Shown here: one piece after another, positions 34,596 through 44,967 of the stretch
Layout of the letters: every line of letters starts with the position of its first letter
How positions within the stretch are numbered: position 1 is the stretch's first letter
From: Streptomyces sp. RB17
GTDB lineage: Bacteria > Actinomycetota > Actinomycetes > Streptomycetales > Streptomycetaceae
Direction of reading: 5' to 3'
NCBI RefSeq assembly: GCF_009604455.1
Contig: NZ_WEGL01000002.1
Location: 372,001 to 436,000 of the forward strand
Length of the DNA stretch: 64,000 nucleotides
The notes under the pieces: generated by a model
What the model saw: only the letters and a program-made list of their open reading frames with translations
What the model was told of the DNA's origin: nothing
Database searches by the model: none
Program-made: the position numbers and the translations under genes

Positions 34596-35062
34596 ACGTG
34601 TACCTCGATGCGATGGTCCCGCAGCACGGCGAGACCGCCGTCGACGTCCAACCCATGACCCAGGACCACCTGATCGACCTGGCCGCGAAGTCCGGCAGGG
34701 GCCGGCGCATTCCGCCGCTGCCCGAGATGCCCGCGCCCCTTGGCCTGTTCGGGGTCACCGACCCAGCCGACGTCGCATGGCTGCGGGCCGTGCTCTCGGA
34801 TCAGCCGGTGCGCTGCCTGCAGCAACCGGTCCGGCTGGACAACCCGGCCGTGAACGCGATCCCGCGCACGCACATCCACTGTGCCGGCGTGGAGCAGGAG
34901 GGCATCGTACGGCGGCCCGTTCCCGCGACACAGCCCAATGGCTCTCCGGCCCAGGTGCGGGAACTGCCGACCGGGGACGACCGCATGATCACCATGCCGG
35001 CAGAACTGAGCGCACTACTGCTCGAACTCGCCCTTCAGCTGCCACGGGTGCAGGTGTGGTAG
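34596..35062 (+). pseudogene. 3' remnant of an alpha/beta hydrolase gene
   Basis: The frame from about 34596 reads VYLDAMVPQHGETAVD, then GLFGVTDPADVAWLRAVLSD, QPVRL, PRTHIHC and finally the region around the expected catalytic His, RELPTGDDRMITMPAELSAL, ending at TAG 35060-35062. This is the C-terminal half of an esterase-type alpha/beta hydrolase (AxVPxxGxxxxD and a final TGHDAM-type motif). The GHSxG half is missing, and the expected His is replaced (GDDRM instead of GHDxM), so it is dead. Confidence 0.65.
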
Positions 35063-35211
35063 CCGCTTGTGCAGCGCAGCAGGTACACGTCCTTCGTGGC
35101 CCCGGGCTTCTCCTCACATCGCGCCATCCCCTCGCGCAGCGGGTGCGGCAGAGAAACCTCCCTGAACTCACCTGCTTCACGATGCCTCGGCCTCGCCCGC
35201 TCGTGCGTGGC

Positions 35212-35398
35212 TCAGTGCTGCTCGGCCAGGTCCTTCTCCAGCGCGTGCGCCGCGGCGTCCAGGGAGGCGACCAGGGACTGGAGGCGGTGCGGGTCGTAGC
35301 GCACGCTGGGCATCGACACCGACAGGCCGGCCAGCGCGGTGCCGTCCCGGTCACGCACCAGCACGCCGACTGCGATGAGACCGCGCTCCGATCGCTGC
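35212..35398 (-). pseudogene. 3' remnant of an IclR-family regulator gene
   Basis: The minus-strand frame ending at 35212 reads RSERGLIAVGVLVRDRDGTA, then LAGLSVSMPSVRYDPHRLQS and ends LEKDLAEQH. This is the C-terminus of the effector domain of an IclR regulator (about 60 of roughly 260 residues). The HTH and most of the effector domain are gone, cut off at about 35398 where the gentisate dioxygenase remnant begins on the other strand. IclR proteins commonly control gentisate operons and are divergent from them. Confidence 0.75.
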
Positions 35399-35824
35399 AA
35401 GTGGGAGTACACCAACGCCGCCCTGAGCGACCAACTCCTGATGGAGAAGGAGGGTTTCGGCGGTACCGTCGAGCCCGGCCACGCCGCGGTGCGCTACTCC
35501 AACCCGTACGACGGCTCCGACGTCCTGCCGACCATCCGCGCCGAGTTCCACCGCATCGCCCGCGGCGCCGAGACCGCGCCGGTGCGCGAGACCGGTTCGT
35601 CGGTCTGCCAGGTCTTCGACGGCTCCGGCACCGTCACGGTCGGGGAGAAGTCCTGGTCCGTGACGCGCGGCGACATGTTCGTCGTCCCGTCCTGGGCGCC
35701 GTTCTCCGCGAAGTCCGAGGCCGGCGCCACCGACTCCGACGAGGGCGCCCTGGACCTGTTCCGCTTCTCCGACGCGCCCGTCTTCGAGGCGCTCAAGCTC
35801 AACCGCACCCAGAAGGACGCCTGA
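35399..35824 (+). pseudogene. 3' part of a gentisate 1,2-dioxygenase gene, 5' truncated
   Basis: From about 35399 the + frame reads KWEYTNAALSDQLLMEKEGF, then GTVEPGHAAVRYSNP, VLPTIRAEFHRIARGAETAP, SSVCQVFDGSGTVTVGEKSW and GDMFVVPSWAPFSAKSE. This is the C-terminal cupin of gentisate 1,2-dioxygenase (about 140 of some 360 residues). The N-terminal cupin with the Fe-binding residues is missing. The stop lies 2 bp before the fumarylpyruvate hydrolase start, as in a working operon. A short in-frame start exists at 35339 but only within IclR-derived sequence, so no active enzyme is expected. Confidence 0.78.
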
Positions 35825-35826
35825 CC

Positions 35827-36651
35827 ATGAAGCTCGCCACCATCCGCACCGCCGACGGGACCCGGGCGGTCCGCCTCGACGGCGAGGTCCTCGTCGACCT
35901 CGGGTACTCCGACCTGGGCGAGCTGTTCGCCGAGGCCGACTGGCGGTCCAAGGCCGCCGCCTCCGGTACCACCTACCCGGTCCAGGGTGCGGGCTTCGCG
36001 CCGGTCGTCCCCAACCCGTCCAAGGTCGTCTGCGTCGGCCACAACTACACCAACCACATCAAGGAGATGGGCCGGGAGCTGCCGGACCACCCGACTCTCT
36101 TCCCGAAGTTCGCCGAGACGCTGCTGGGCGCGGGCGACGACATCGTCAAGCCGGCGGAGACCGACGCGCTCGACTGGGAGGCCGAGCTGGCCGTCGTGAT
36201 CGGCGAGCAGGTGCGCCGCGCCGACGAGCAGCAGGCCGCGGACGCCATCGCCGGCTTCACCGTCATGAACGACATCTCGGTGCGCGACTGGCAGTTCCGC
36301 ACCATCGAGTGGACGCAGGGCAAGATCTGGGAGGCCTCCACCCCGGTCGGCCCCTATGTCGTCACCCCTGACGAGGCCGGCGGCGTCCGGCCCGCGCTGG
36401 AGGTCAGGACGGTCGTCGACGGTCAGGTCATGCAGCGGGACGACACCGGCACGCTCCTGTTCGACCCGGTCTTCCTGGTGCGGTACATCTCCACCGTCAT
36501 CACCCTGCGTCCGGGCGACATCATCGCCACCGGCACCCCGGCCGGCGTCGGCAACGCCCGCAAGCCGCAGGTCTTCCTCAGCCCCGGCCAGACCGTGGTC
36601 ACCGAGATCAGCGGCCTCGGCGCCTGCACCAACAAGGTGGTCGAGGCATGA
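35827..36651 (+). CDS. Fumarylacetoacetate hydrolase-family protein, probable fumarylpyruvate hydrolase
   Basis: Product of 274 aa, last step of the gentisate pathway (fumarylpyruvate to fumarate and pyruvate). Features are VPNPSKVVCVGHNYTNHIKE, metal ligands in LDWEAELAVVIG (two Glu), the Asp in TVMNDISVRDWQ and TPAGVG near the C-terminus, as in the FAH family. It starts 2 bp after the dioxygenase remnant stop and overlaps the isomerase gene by ATGA. Intact, although the gene before it is truncated. Confidence 0.87.
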   Translation: MKLATIRTADGTRAVRLDGEVLVDLGYSDLGELFAEADWRSKAAASGTTYPVQGAGFAPVVPNPSKVVCVGHNYTNHIKEMGRELPDHPTLFPKFAETLLGAGDDIVKPAETDALDWEAELAVVIGEQVRRADEQQAADAIAGFTVMNDISVRDWQFRTIEWTQGKIWEASTPVGPYVVTPDEAGGVRPALEVRTVVDGQVMQRDDTGTLLFDPVFLVRYISTVITLRPGDIIATGTPAGVGNARKPQVFLSPGQTVVTEISGLGACTNKVVEA

Positions 36652-37280
36652 CGGACCGCACACGGACGTTCGCCGACGCGTGCGAGTGGGCCCGTACGGG
36701 CACCAAGCTGCTGCTCGACGCCGTCGCGGGCCTCGACATGGCCGGCTTCTCCGCCCCCAGCGTGCTGCCCGGGTGGACCCGCAAGCAGCTCGTGGCGCAC
36801 GTCGCCGCCAACGCCGACGCGCTGTGCAACCTGGTGCACTGGGCGGCCACCGGCGAGAGGACGCCGATGTACGCCTCCCCCCAGGACCGCGCCGCCGGCA
36901 TCGCCAAGGGCTCGACCCTGCCGGCCGAGGAGCTCCGCTCCTGGGTGACCGCCTCCGCGCGGGCGTTCGGCGACGGACTGAACCGGCTCACCCACCGGCA
37001 GTGGCAGCACGAGGTCGTCACCGCCCAGGGCCGTACCGTCCCCGCGACGGAGCTGCCGTGGATGCGCGCCCGCGAGGTGTGCGTCCATGCCGTCGACCTC
37101 GGCACCGGCATCACCTTCGCCGACCTCCCGAGCGGCTTCCTGACCGCCCTGGCCGACGAGATCAGCACCAGACGCGGGCTGACCGAGCTCCCCGACGGCC
37201 CTCTGCCCGAGGTCGCCGCCTGGCTGGCCGGCCGTCCCCACTCACTCGCCGACGCTCCCGAGCTCGGCCCGTGGCTGTAG
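36648..37280 (+). CDS. Maleylpyruvate isomerase-family protein (mycothiol-type, DinB fold)
   Basis: Product of 210 aa, overlapping the FAH gene by ATGA. It would convert maleylpyruvate to fumarylpyruvate using mycothiol. Its MDMPI N-terminal bundle begins FADACEWARTGTKLLLDAVA and has metal-ligand His residues in RKQLVAHVAANADALCNLVH; VPATELPWMRAREVCVHAVD provides a third His. Its place between fumarylpyruvate hydrolase and 3-hydroxybenzoate hydroxylase supports the pathway role. Confidence 0.85.
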   Translation: MTDRTRTFADACEWARTGTKLLLDAVAGLDMAGFSAPSVLPGWTRKQLVAHVAANADALCNLVHWAATGERTPMYASPQDRAAGIAKGSTLPAEELRSWVTASARAFGDGLNRLTHRQWQHEVVTAQGRTVPATELPWMRAREVCVHAVDLGTGITFADLPSGFLTALADEISTRRGLTELPDGPLPEVAAWLAGRPHSLADAPELGPWL

Positions 37281-37291
37281 AGGAGCACGTC

Positions 37292-38572
37292 ATGTACCAA
37301 CCTGATGCGATCGTCGTGGGTGGCGGCATCGGCGGCCTCGGCGCGGCGTTCTCGCTGACCCGCCAGGACACGAGCGTCCGCCTGCTGGAACGCGCCCCCG
37401 CCTTCGGCGAGGTCGGCGCGGGCATCCAGCTCGCCCCCAACTGCACCCGCATCCTCGACGACTACGGCCTCCTCGAAGAGGCCAAGAGCCTCGGCGTCGT
37501 CCCGGACGCGATGATCATGCGCGACGCCGTCGACGGCCACGAGCTGACCCGGCTCGACCTGCGGGACCTGGAAAAGCGCTACGGCTACCCGTACATGGTC
37601 ATCCACCGCAGCGACCTGCACGGCCTGCTCCTGCGCGCGTGCGAGCGCGCCGGTGTGGAGCTGATCACCGACGCGCAGGTGACCTCGTACGAGAACACCG
37701 ACGACGGCGCCCGCGTGACCCGCGCCTCCGGCGAGACCCATGAGGCGGGCGTCGTGATCGCGGCCGACGGACTGCACTCCGTCGCCCGCAAGCTGCTCGT
37801 CGACGACCAGCCCGTCTCGTCGGCGTACGTCGTCTACCGCGGCACCGTCCCCGCCGGGCTGCCGCGGGCGCGGTCCGTCGACCTCAGCGAGGTCGTGGTG
37901 TACGTCGGCCCCGCCTGCCACTTCGTGCACTACGGTCTGCGCGGCGGCGAGCTGCTCAACCAGGTCGCGGTCTTCGAGTCCCCCAAGGCGCTGGCCGGCC
38001 AGGAGGACTGGGGCACGCCGGACGAGCTCGACGCAGCCTTCGCCAAGACCTGCGGCTTCGTCCGGGACGGTCTGCCGTTCATGTGGCGGGACAAGTGGTG
38101 GCGGATGTTCGACCGCGACCCGATCATGAACTGGGTCCACGGCCGGATCGCGCTGCTCGGTGACTCCGCGCACCCGCCGCTGCAGTACATCGCGCAGGGC
38201 GCGATCATGGCCATCGAGGACGGCTGGGTGCTGGGCGAGCACCTTGCCCGCAACCGTGCCGAGGACGGCACGATCGACTGGGGCGCCGCCCTCGCCGCCT
38301 ACGAGGCCGTCCGCCCGGAGCACTGCCGCCGCGTGGTGACCACGTCCCGCACGTGGGGCGAGCTGTGGCACCTCCAGGGTGTCGCCCGCGAGCAGCGCAA
38401 TGTGCTGCTGCGCGCCCGCGACAGCTACGACTACTCGTTCGTGGACTGGCTGTACGGCCCGACCGCGCTGACCCCGGACGAGGAGCCCCCCATGTTCACG
38501 CCGGTCCCGCTCTCGTCGGCCCGCATCGGTGACCCGGAGGCCGGCGCCCTGGCCGGAGGACGCCTCCGGTGA
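37292..38572 (+). CDS. FAD-dependent 3-hydroxybenzoate 6-monooxygenase-like enzyme
   Basis: Group A flavoprotein hydroxylase of 426 aa that would make gentisate from 3-hydroxybenzoate with NADH and O2. The FAD motif is IVVGGGIGGLGAAFSL (residues 7-22), followed by the DG motif VIAADGLHSVARKLL and GDSAHPPLQYIAQGAIMAIE (about residue 288). The aromatic start GAGIQLAPNCTRILD is typical of salicylate and 3-hydroxybenzoate hydroxylases. Ribosome site GAGGAG lies before ATG 37292. Last gene of the gentisate cluster. Confidence 0.85.
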   Translation: MYQPDAIVVGGGIGGLGAAFSLTRQDTSVRLLERAPAFGEVGAGIQLAPNCTRILDDYGLLEEAKSLGVVPDAMIMRDAVDGHELTRLDLRDLEKRYGYPYMVIHRSDLHGLLLRACERAGVELITDAQVTSYENTDDGARVTRASGETHEAGVVIAADGLHSVARKLLVDDQPVSSAYVVYRGTVPAGLPRARSVDLSEVVVYVGPACHFVHYGLRGGELLNQVAVFESPKALAGQEDWGTPDELDAAFAKTCGFVRDGLPFMWRDKWWRMFDRDPIMNWVHGRIALLGDSAHPPLQYIAQGAIMAIEDGWVLGEHLARNRAEDGTIDWGAALAAYEAVRPEHCRRVVTTSRTWGELWHLQGVAREQRNVLLRARDSYDYSFVDWLYGPTALTPDEEPPMFTPVPLSSARIGDPEAGALAGGRLR

Positions 38573-38640
38573 GCGGCGCCCACCGGTGAGCCGGAATGAC
38601 CGGTCCCGTGCCCGCCATGCACCTTCCGCGCTTCGCCACG

Positions 38641-38670
38641 TCCCGGCCGGCCGATGAGGGCCGGCCGGGA
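38641..38670. terminator. Bidirectional hairpin terminator
   Basis: A perfect 12-bp GC stem (38641-38652 with 38659-38670) around a 6-nt loop, between the hydroxylase gene (ends 38572) and convergent katG (ends 38679). Confidence 0.8.
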
Positions 38671-38678
38671 GGTCGGGC

Positions 38679-41186
<2,508 letters not shown>

Positions 41187-41535
41187 TCAGGACTGGGCGA
41201 ACCGCGGGCGGCGGCCGTCGGAGAAGGCGGCCGGCCGCAGCACGGTGGGCGACTTGGTGCGCAGGAGCGCGACGACCCGCCGTACCTCCGCGGCGAGGTC
41301 CGCGTCGGGCACGGCGCGGTTCACCAGGTCCCGGGCCCGCGCCTGGGCGGCGTCGAACGGGCGTGGCCGTGCACCCTCGCCACCACCGGCACCGGGCACG
41401 CCCGGATCTGCCGCGGGATCGCGTGCGGGCACTCCGTGGCCGCCACCAGTTCCGCCTCCGTCATGCCCTTGACGTGCTCCTGCTCCGACCACTTCAGGTC
41501 GTGGCCGGCGGGGAACGCCCGTCCCACGCCTCGGC
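41187..41535 (-). pseudogene. Internally deleted enoyl-CoA hydratase gene
   Basis: On the minus strand one frame (about 41530-41362) reads GRAFPAGHDLKWSEQEHVKG, TEAELVAATECPHAI and CPVPVVARVHGHA, the oxyanion and substrate-binding start of a crotonase. Another frame then reads ARDLVNRAVPDADLAAEVRR and LLRTKSPTVLRP, the crotonase C-terminus, ending at 41187. The middle (about 90 residues with the catalytic Glu region) and the first 40 or so residues are missing, and the two parts are out of frame. Confidence 0.72.
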
Positions 41536-41795
41536 TGCGCCGCCCGGCGCCTCGCTCGGAAGGGCCTCGGACTGCGTGGCCGCCCGAACCCGCACCGATC
41601 AGGTGGTGGGAAGACGGGCGCCCTGCTGCAATCACTCGCTCTCCTGTGTGCGGTGGCCACCGACCGATACCGGTCCGGTGAGACAGGAACTCGCGCACTG
41701 CGCCGTAGGTGTTAGTGTCATGCGTTTGCGTGGTCGTCGCGGTGGGCGATTCTGCCTGTTCGTCCCCTTGTGCGTGGGCTGTTCAATCCTGCCGG

Positions 41796-41826
41796 GCCTT
41801 CCTCGGTACATTCCTCTGCGGAAGGC
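41796..41826 (+). promoter_or_regulatory. Leader hairpin covering the helicase ribosome site
   Basis: GCCTTCC (41796-41802) can pair perfectly with GGAAGGC (41820-41826), which contains the Shine-Dalgarno of the DEAD-box helicase gene starting at 41832. Such pairing would restrict translation and could respond to temperature or helicase level (inference). Confidence 0.4.
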
Positions 41827-41831
41827 TGTTC

Positions 41832-43247
41832 ATGAAGCATCCCGATGACTCCGGCATCGCTCACGGCGGTCCCGCCCAGCCCGAGGCCACGACCCCGGCG
41901 CTGCCCCCGGCCGTCTCCTTCGCCGGTCTGAAACTGCCGGTGGAGGTGCTGCGGACACTGAGCGGCCTCGGGTTGCGCGAACCCTTTCCGATCCAGGCCG
42001 CCACGCTGCCCGATGCACTGGAGGGGCGCGATGTCCTGGGGCGCGGGCGCACCGGATCGGGCAAGACGCTCGCCTTCGGCCTGCCGCTGCTGTCCCGTAC
42101 GGCTGGGCGGCGCGCCGAACCGAAGCAGCCCCTCGCTCTGATCCTTGTGCCCACCCGGGAGCTGGCCCAACAGGTCACTGAGGCGCTGGCGCCGTACGCC
42201 GAGGCACTGCAGCTGCGGATGGCCACGGTCGTCGGCGGCATGTCGATCAGCCGGCAGGCCGCCGCGCTGCGCCAGGGAGCCGAGGTGGTCGTGGCCACCC
42301 CCGGACGTCTGCACGACCTGATCGAGCGCAACGCCTGCCGCCTGGGACGGGTACGCATCACCGTGCTGGACGAGGCCGACCGGATGTGCGACTTGGGGTT
42401 CCTGCCGCAGGTTGCCGACGTGCTCGACCAGGTACACCCCGACGGTCAGCGGATGCTCTTCTCGGCCACTCTCGATCGCGACGTCGATCAGCTGGTCCGT
42501 CGCTACCTCCACGAACCCGTCGTCCACTCGGTCGATCCGGCCGCAGGCACGGTCACGACGATGGAGCACCACATTCTGGTCGTCCACGGCCCCGACCGCT
42601 ACGCCGTCGCCACGGAGATCGCCGCCCGCGACGGCCGCGTGCTGCTGTTCCTCGACACCAAGCACGCCGTCGACCAGCTCACCCTGCATCTGCGGGCCAA
42701 CGGGGTGCACGCCGGGGCCCTGCACAGCGGCAAGTCCCAGCCACAGCGCACACGGACCCTGGCCCAGTTCAAGAACGGCCAGATCACCGTAGTGGTGGCG
42801 ACCGATGTCGCGGCCCGTGGCCTGCATGTCGATGACCTCGATCTCGTGGTCAACGTCGACCCGCCCACCGACCCCAAGGACTATGTGCACCGGGCGGGCC
42901 GCACCGCCCGCGCCGGCGAGTCCGGCAGCGTGGTCACGCTCGTGCTGGCGGGCCAGCGCCGCGAGACGAGCCGAATGATGGCCGGGGCCGGCATCGAGCC
43001 GACCGTCGCCAAGGTGCGCTCGGGCGAGGCGGAGCTGAGCCGGATCACCGGCGCCAAGGCTCCCTCCGGCACCCCGCTCGACGGCGGGCCCGCCGTTCCC
43101 CGGCCCAAGAACACCAACGCCCCGTTCCGCGGTCTCGGCACCAGCAAGGACACCTCCCGCGGCGCCGGCGGCAAGTCCAGAAAGGCCGCCGAGGCCCGCA
43201 AGCTCGCCGAGGCCCGCAAGGCCGCCCTCGTGCGTCGCAACGGCTGA
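41832..43247 (+). CDS. DEAD-box ATP-dependent RNA helicase
   Basis: Product of 471 aa from ATG 41832. Helicase core: Q motif region VSFAGLKLPVEVLRTLSGLG with PFPIQ, motif I GRGRTGSGKT, Ia PTRELAQQ, Ib TPGRL, II DEAD in VLDEADRM, III SAT, then ATDVAARGLHVDDLD (V) and HRAGRTARAG (VI). A basic Ala/Lys tail (KSRKAAEARKLAEARKAALV) probably binds RNA. Related proteins act in ribosome assembly and cold adaptation. Single gene, with a long leader upstream. Confidence 0.93.
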   Translation: MKHPDDSGIAHGGPAQPEATTPALPPAVSFAGLKLPVEVLRTLSGLGLREPFPIQAATLPDALEGRDVLGRGRTGSGKTLAFGLPLLSRTAGRRAEPKQPLALILVPTRELAQQVTEALAPYAEALQLRMATVVGGMSISRQAAALRQGAEVVVATPGRLHDLIERNACRLGRVRITVLDEADRMCDLGFLPQVADVLDQVHPDGQRMLFSATLDRDVDQLVRRYLHEPVVHSVDPAAGTVTTMEHHILVVHGPDRYAVATEIAARDGRVLLFLDTKHAVDQLTLHLRANGVHAGALHSGKSQPQRTRTLAQFKNGQITVVVATDVAARGLHVDDLDLVVNVDPPTDPKDYVHRAGRTARAGESGSVVTLVLAGQRRETSRMMAGAGIEPTVAKVRSGEAELSRITGAKAPSGTPLDGGPAVPRPKNTNAPFRGLGTSKDTSRGAGGKSRKAAEARKLAEARKAALVRRNG

Positions 43248-43459
43248 GAGCCGCTGCCCTGGCAGCGAGTCTCCTGGCCACGGGATCGACAGCCGTTGGC
43301 GCGGCCCGAAGCCCGTAGTGTGCCCCCACCTACGAAGCGAACGCCCTCGGCGGCGAGAGGGTTACCCGCCGAAACGGAGCAGGATGATGTTGCCGGCGCC
43401 CCGCAGCGCGCCCGGCATGACAAGCTGTGCTGGCCCACCCCCGAACCCAGGAGGTCACC

Positions 43460-43702
43460 ATGACCGCAGAGCCCGTACCTACGGAAGGTTCGGAGCCGGC
43501 TGCCCCCGAAGCGTCCCCTCTGGAGCCGGACAGCGACGGCAACTACGACCTCAAGCGCAAGTTCCGCGAAGCCCTGGCGCGCAAGCGCGGTGCGCAGGCG
43601 GACGCCGCCGATGTCGCCGGCAACCCGGAAACGTCGAAGGTGCGTGCGGCGCACGGCCCGGCTGCGAGCCAGCGGTCGTTCAGGCGTAAGAGCGGCGGCT
43701 GA
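43460..43702 (+). CDS. DUF5302-family small protein
   Basis: Acidic then basic protein of 80 aa with the conserved core DGNYDLKRKFREALARKRGA and a C-terminal basic tail (QRSFRRKSGG). The strong ribosome site AGGAGG sits 6 nt before ATG 43460. The family is common in actinomycetes and has no known function. Confidence 0.8.
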   Translation: MTAEPVPTEGSEPAAPEASPLEPDSDGNYDLKRKFREALARKRGAQADAADVAGNPETSKVRAAHGPAASQRSFRRKSGG

Positions 43703-43768
43703 ATCGATCAGTCCCGGGATCCGGCCGCTTCACCAGCACTCTGAGCGCTGACCACTCGCGCGCCCCGT

Positions 43769-43806
43769 GCCCGCAACGTGCGCATGTCCGTGCGCGCGTT
43801 GCGGGC
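43769..43806 (+). terminator. Hairpin terminator downstream of the DUF5302 gene
   Basis: A 16-bp stem with one G-T mismatch (43769-43784 with 43791-43806) and a 6-nt loop, about 65 nt after the DUF5302 stop. Confidence 0.65.
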
Positions 43807-44039
43807 GGGGCGTAGCCGGCAGCCACGCCTGGGGGGAATGGCCCAGCTGCGGTCGGCTCGGGTCGGTGGCGCCGCCGCACTGGAATCCGAACAGACGCCC
43901 TGCCGCGTCCGGGCTGCAAATGGCCGGCATGACGCCGGGCGGTGTCCCGCATTGCTGGTGTGCTCCCCGTGGCAGGGGACCTGATGTGCCGCCCGGCGTC
44001 CGCCCGGAAGGCTTGATGCGTGGCTCGACAGCTCGCTCG

Positions 44040-44225
44040 TGGGATGGGGAGGACCAGGTCTCCGGCGTCGGGCAGGCACTGGCGGCCGTCCTGTTGCACC
44101 CCGGCTCGGCCCTTGCCGTGGAGAGCGACATTGACCAGATCACGGTCGCCGGAGCCGACAAGAGCGGAGGGGCACTGCACGGTGCAGGGGGAGCCGGTGA
44201 TCCGGGTGACCAGGACCCGTTCTCC
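44040..44225 (-). pseudogene. Fragment of an AraC-type regulator gene (cupin-like N-domain)
   Basis: The minus-strand frame reads LVTRITGSPCTVQCPSALV, then DRDLVNVALHGKGRAGVQQD, GRQCLPDAGDLVLPIP. This resembles the AraC_binding_2 domain pattern (SDPDLVKVxLQLxGxGxVxQDGRxAxLxPGDxVLYD). The rest of the gene, including the HTH, is absent. The region 43806-44040 shows nothing else recognisable. Confidence 0.5.
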
Positions 44226-44277
44226 TTGGCCTCTTGCCGTGCGGGCAGCTGTCGCGTTGAGGTGCGGCGCCCGTGGC

Positions 44278-44967
44278 TCAGTCCGGCACGTGGCCAGAGC
44301 GGCGTCCTGCGCCGGCGTCGGCGGCTTCCCAGTGACTCAGCCCGTCGAACAGCACGGCCGTGACGGAGTCGGCCAGCGCCGTCACGGGAAGACCTCCGTC
44401 GGGCCTGTACCACTCCACAAGGGAATTCACCGTGCCGAACAGCAGACGACTCGCCAGGTGTGGATCGATGTCGTCGCGTATGCCCCCTTCGGCCGAGGCG
44501 CGTATGACCAGGTCGGCGACCCGGTGGTCGAACTCCCTCCGCCGTGTGAGCGCGCGCCGCTCGGTGTCGCTGTTGCCGTGCACCCGCAGCAGGAGGGTGA
44601 CGTACGGCAGCTCGGACGCGAGCACCTCGACGCTGCCGCGCACGACGTGCCTGAGCCGCGAGGTGGCCGACGCGTCCGGTGCCGGCGCCTCGTCCAGCAC
44701 GGCGAACAGCGCGTCCAGAGCACGAGTGAGGGCGAGGGAGAGCAGTTCCTCCTTGCCGGCGACGTGGTGGTAGATGCTCGACTTGCTCAGGCCGAGGCGC
44801 CGGGCCAGCTCCTCCATGCCGGTGCCGTCGTAGCCGCGCTCGTTGAAGACCATGACCGCGACTTCCAGGAGGGAGTCACGGTCGTAGACCGCCCGCTCCC
44901 CGCGCCGTGCGGGATGTCCTATGGGGGTATTGCTCACCCCGCCCATTGTGGCAAGGAAACGGATCAC
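44278..44967 (-). CDS. paaR: TetR-family regulator, probable PaaR
   Basis: Product of 229 aa. HTH region: LLEVAVMVFNERGYDGTGME, then ELARRLGLSKSSIYHHVAGK. GTG 44967 overlaps the paaK stop (GTGA); ATG 44946 is an alternative. It is the last gene of the paaI-paaK transcript. TetR-type PaaR proteins of actinomycetes repress paa genes and respond to phenylacetyl-CoA; two palindromes of the known PaaR form lie upstream of paaN and paaA. The assignment rests on position and operator type. Confidence 0.8.
   Translation of the reverse strand: MIRFLATMGGVSNTPIGHPARRGERAVYDRDSLLEVAVMVFNERGYDGTGMEELARRLGLSKSSIYHHVAGKEELLSLALTRALDALFAVLDEAPAPDASATSRLRHVVRGSVEVLASELPYVTLLLRVHGNSDTERRALTRRREFDHRVADLVIRASAEGGIRDDIDPHLASRLLFGTVNSLVEWYRPDGGLPVTALADSVTAVLFDGLSHWEAADAGAGRRSGHVPD

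Noticed and set aside
31546..34758. A very long minus-strand frame containing the 3-hydroxybutyrate dehydrogenase
   Set aside because: Everything upstream of 32373 is the antisense shadow of the PHB depolymerase and its promoter region.
35339..35824. A short functional dioxygenase starting at ATG 35339
   Set aside because: Its first 20 codons are antisense to the IclR remnant, and the first cupin of gentisate dioxygenase is absent.
43767..44363. A plus-strand frame opposite the AraC fragment
   Set aside because: No motif, no ribosome site, and it overlaps the end of the TetR gene on the other strand.
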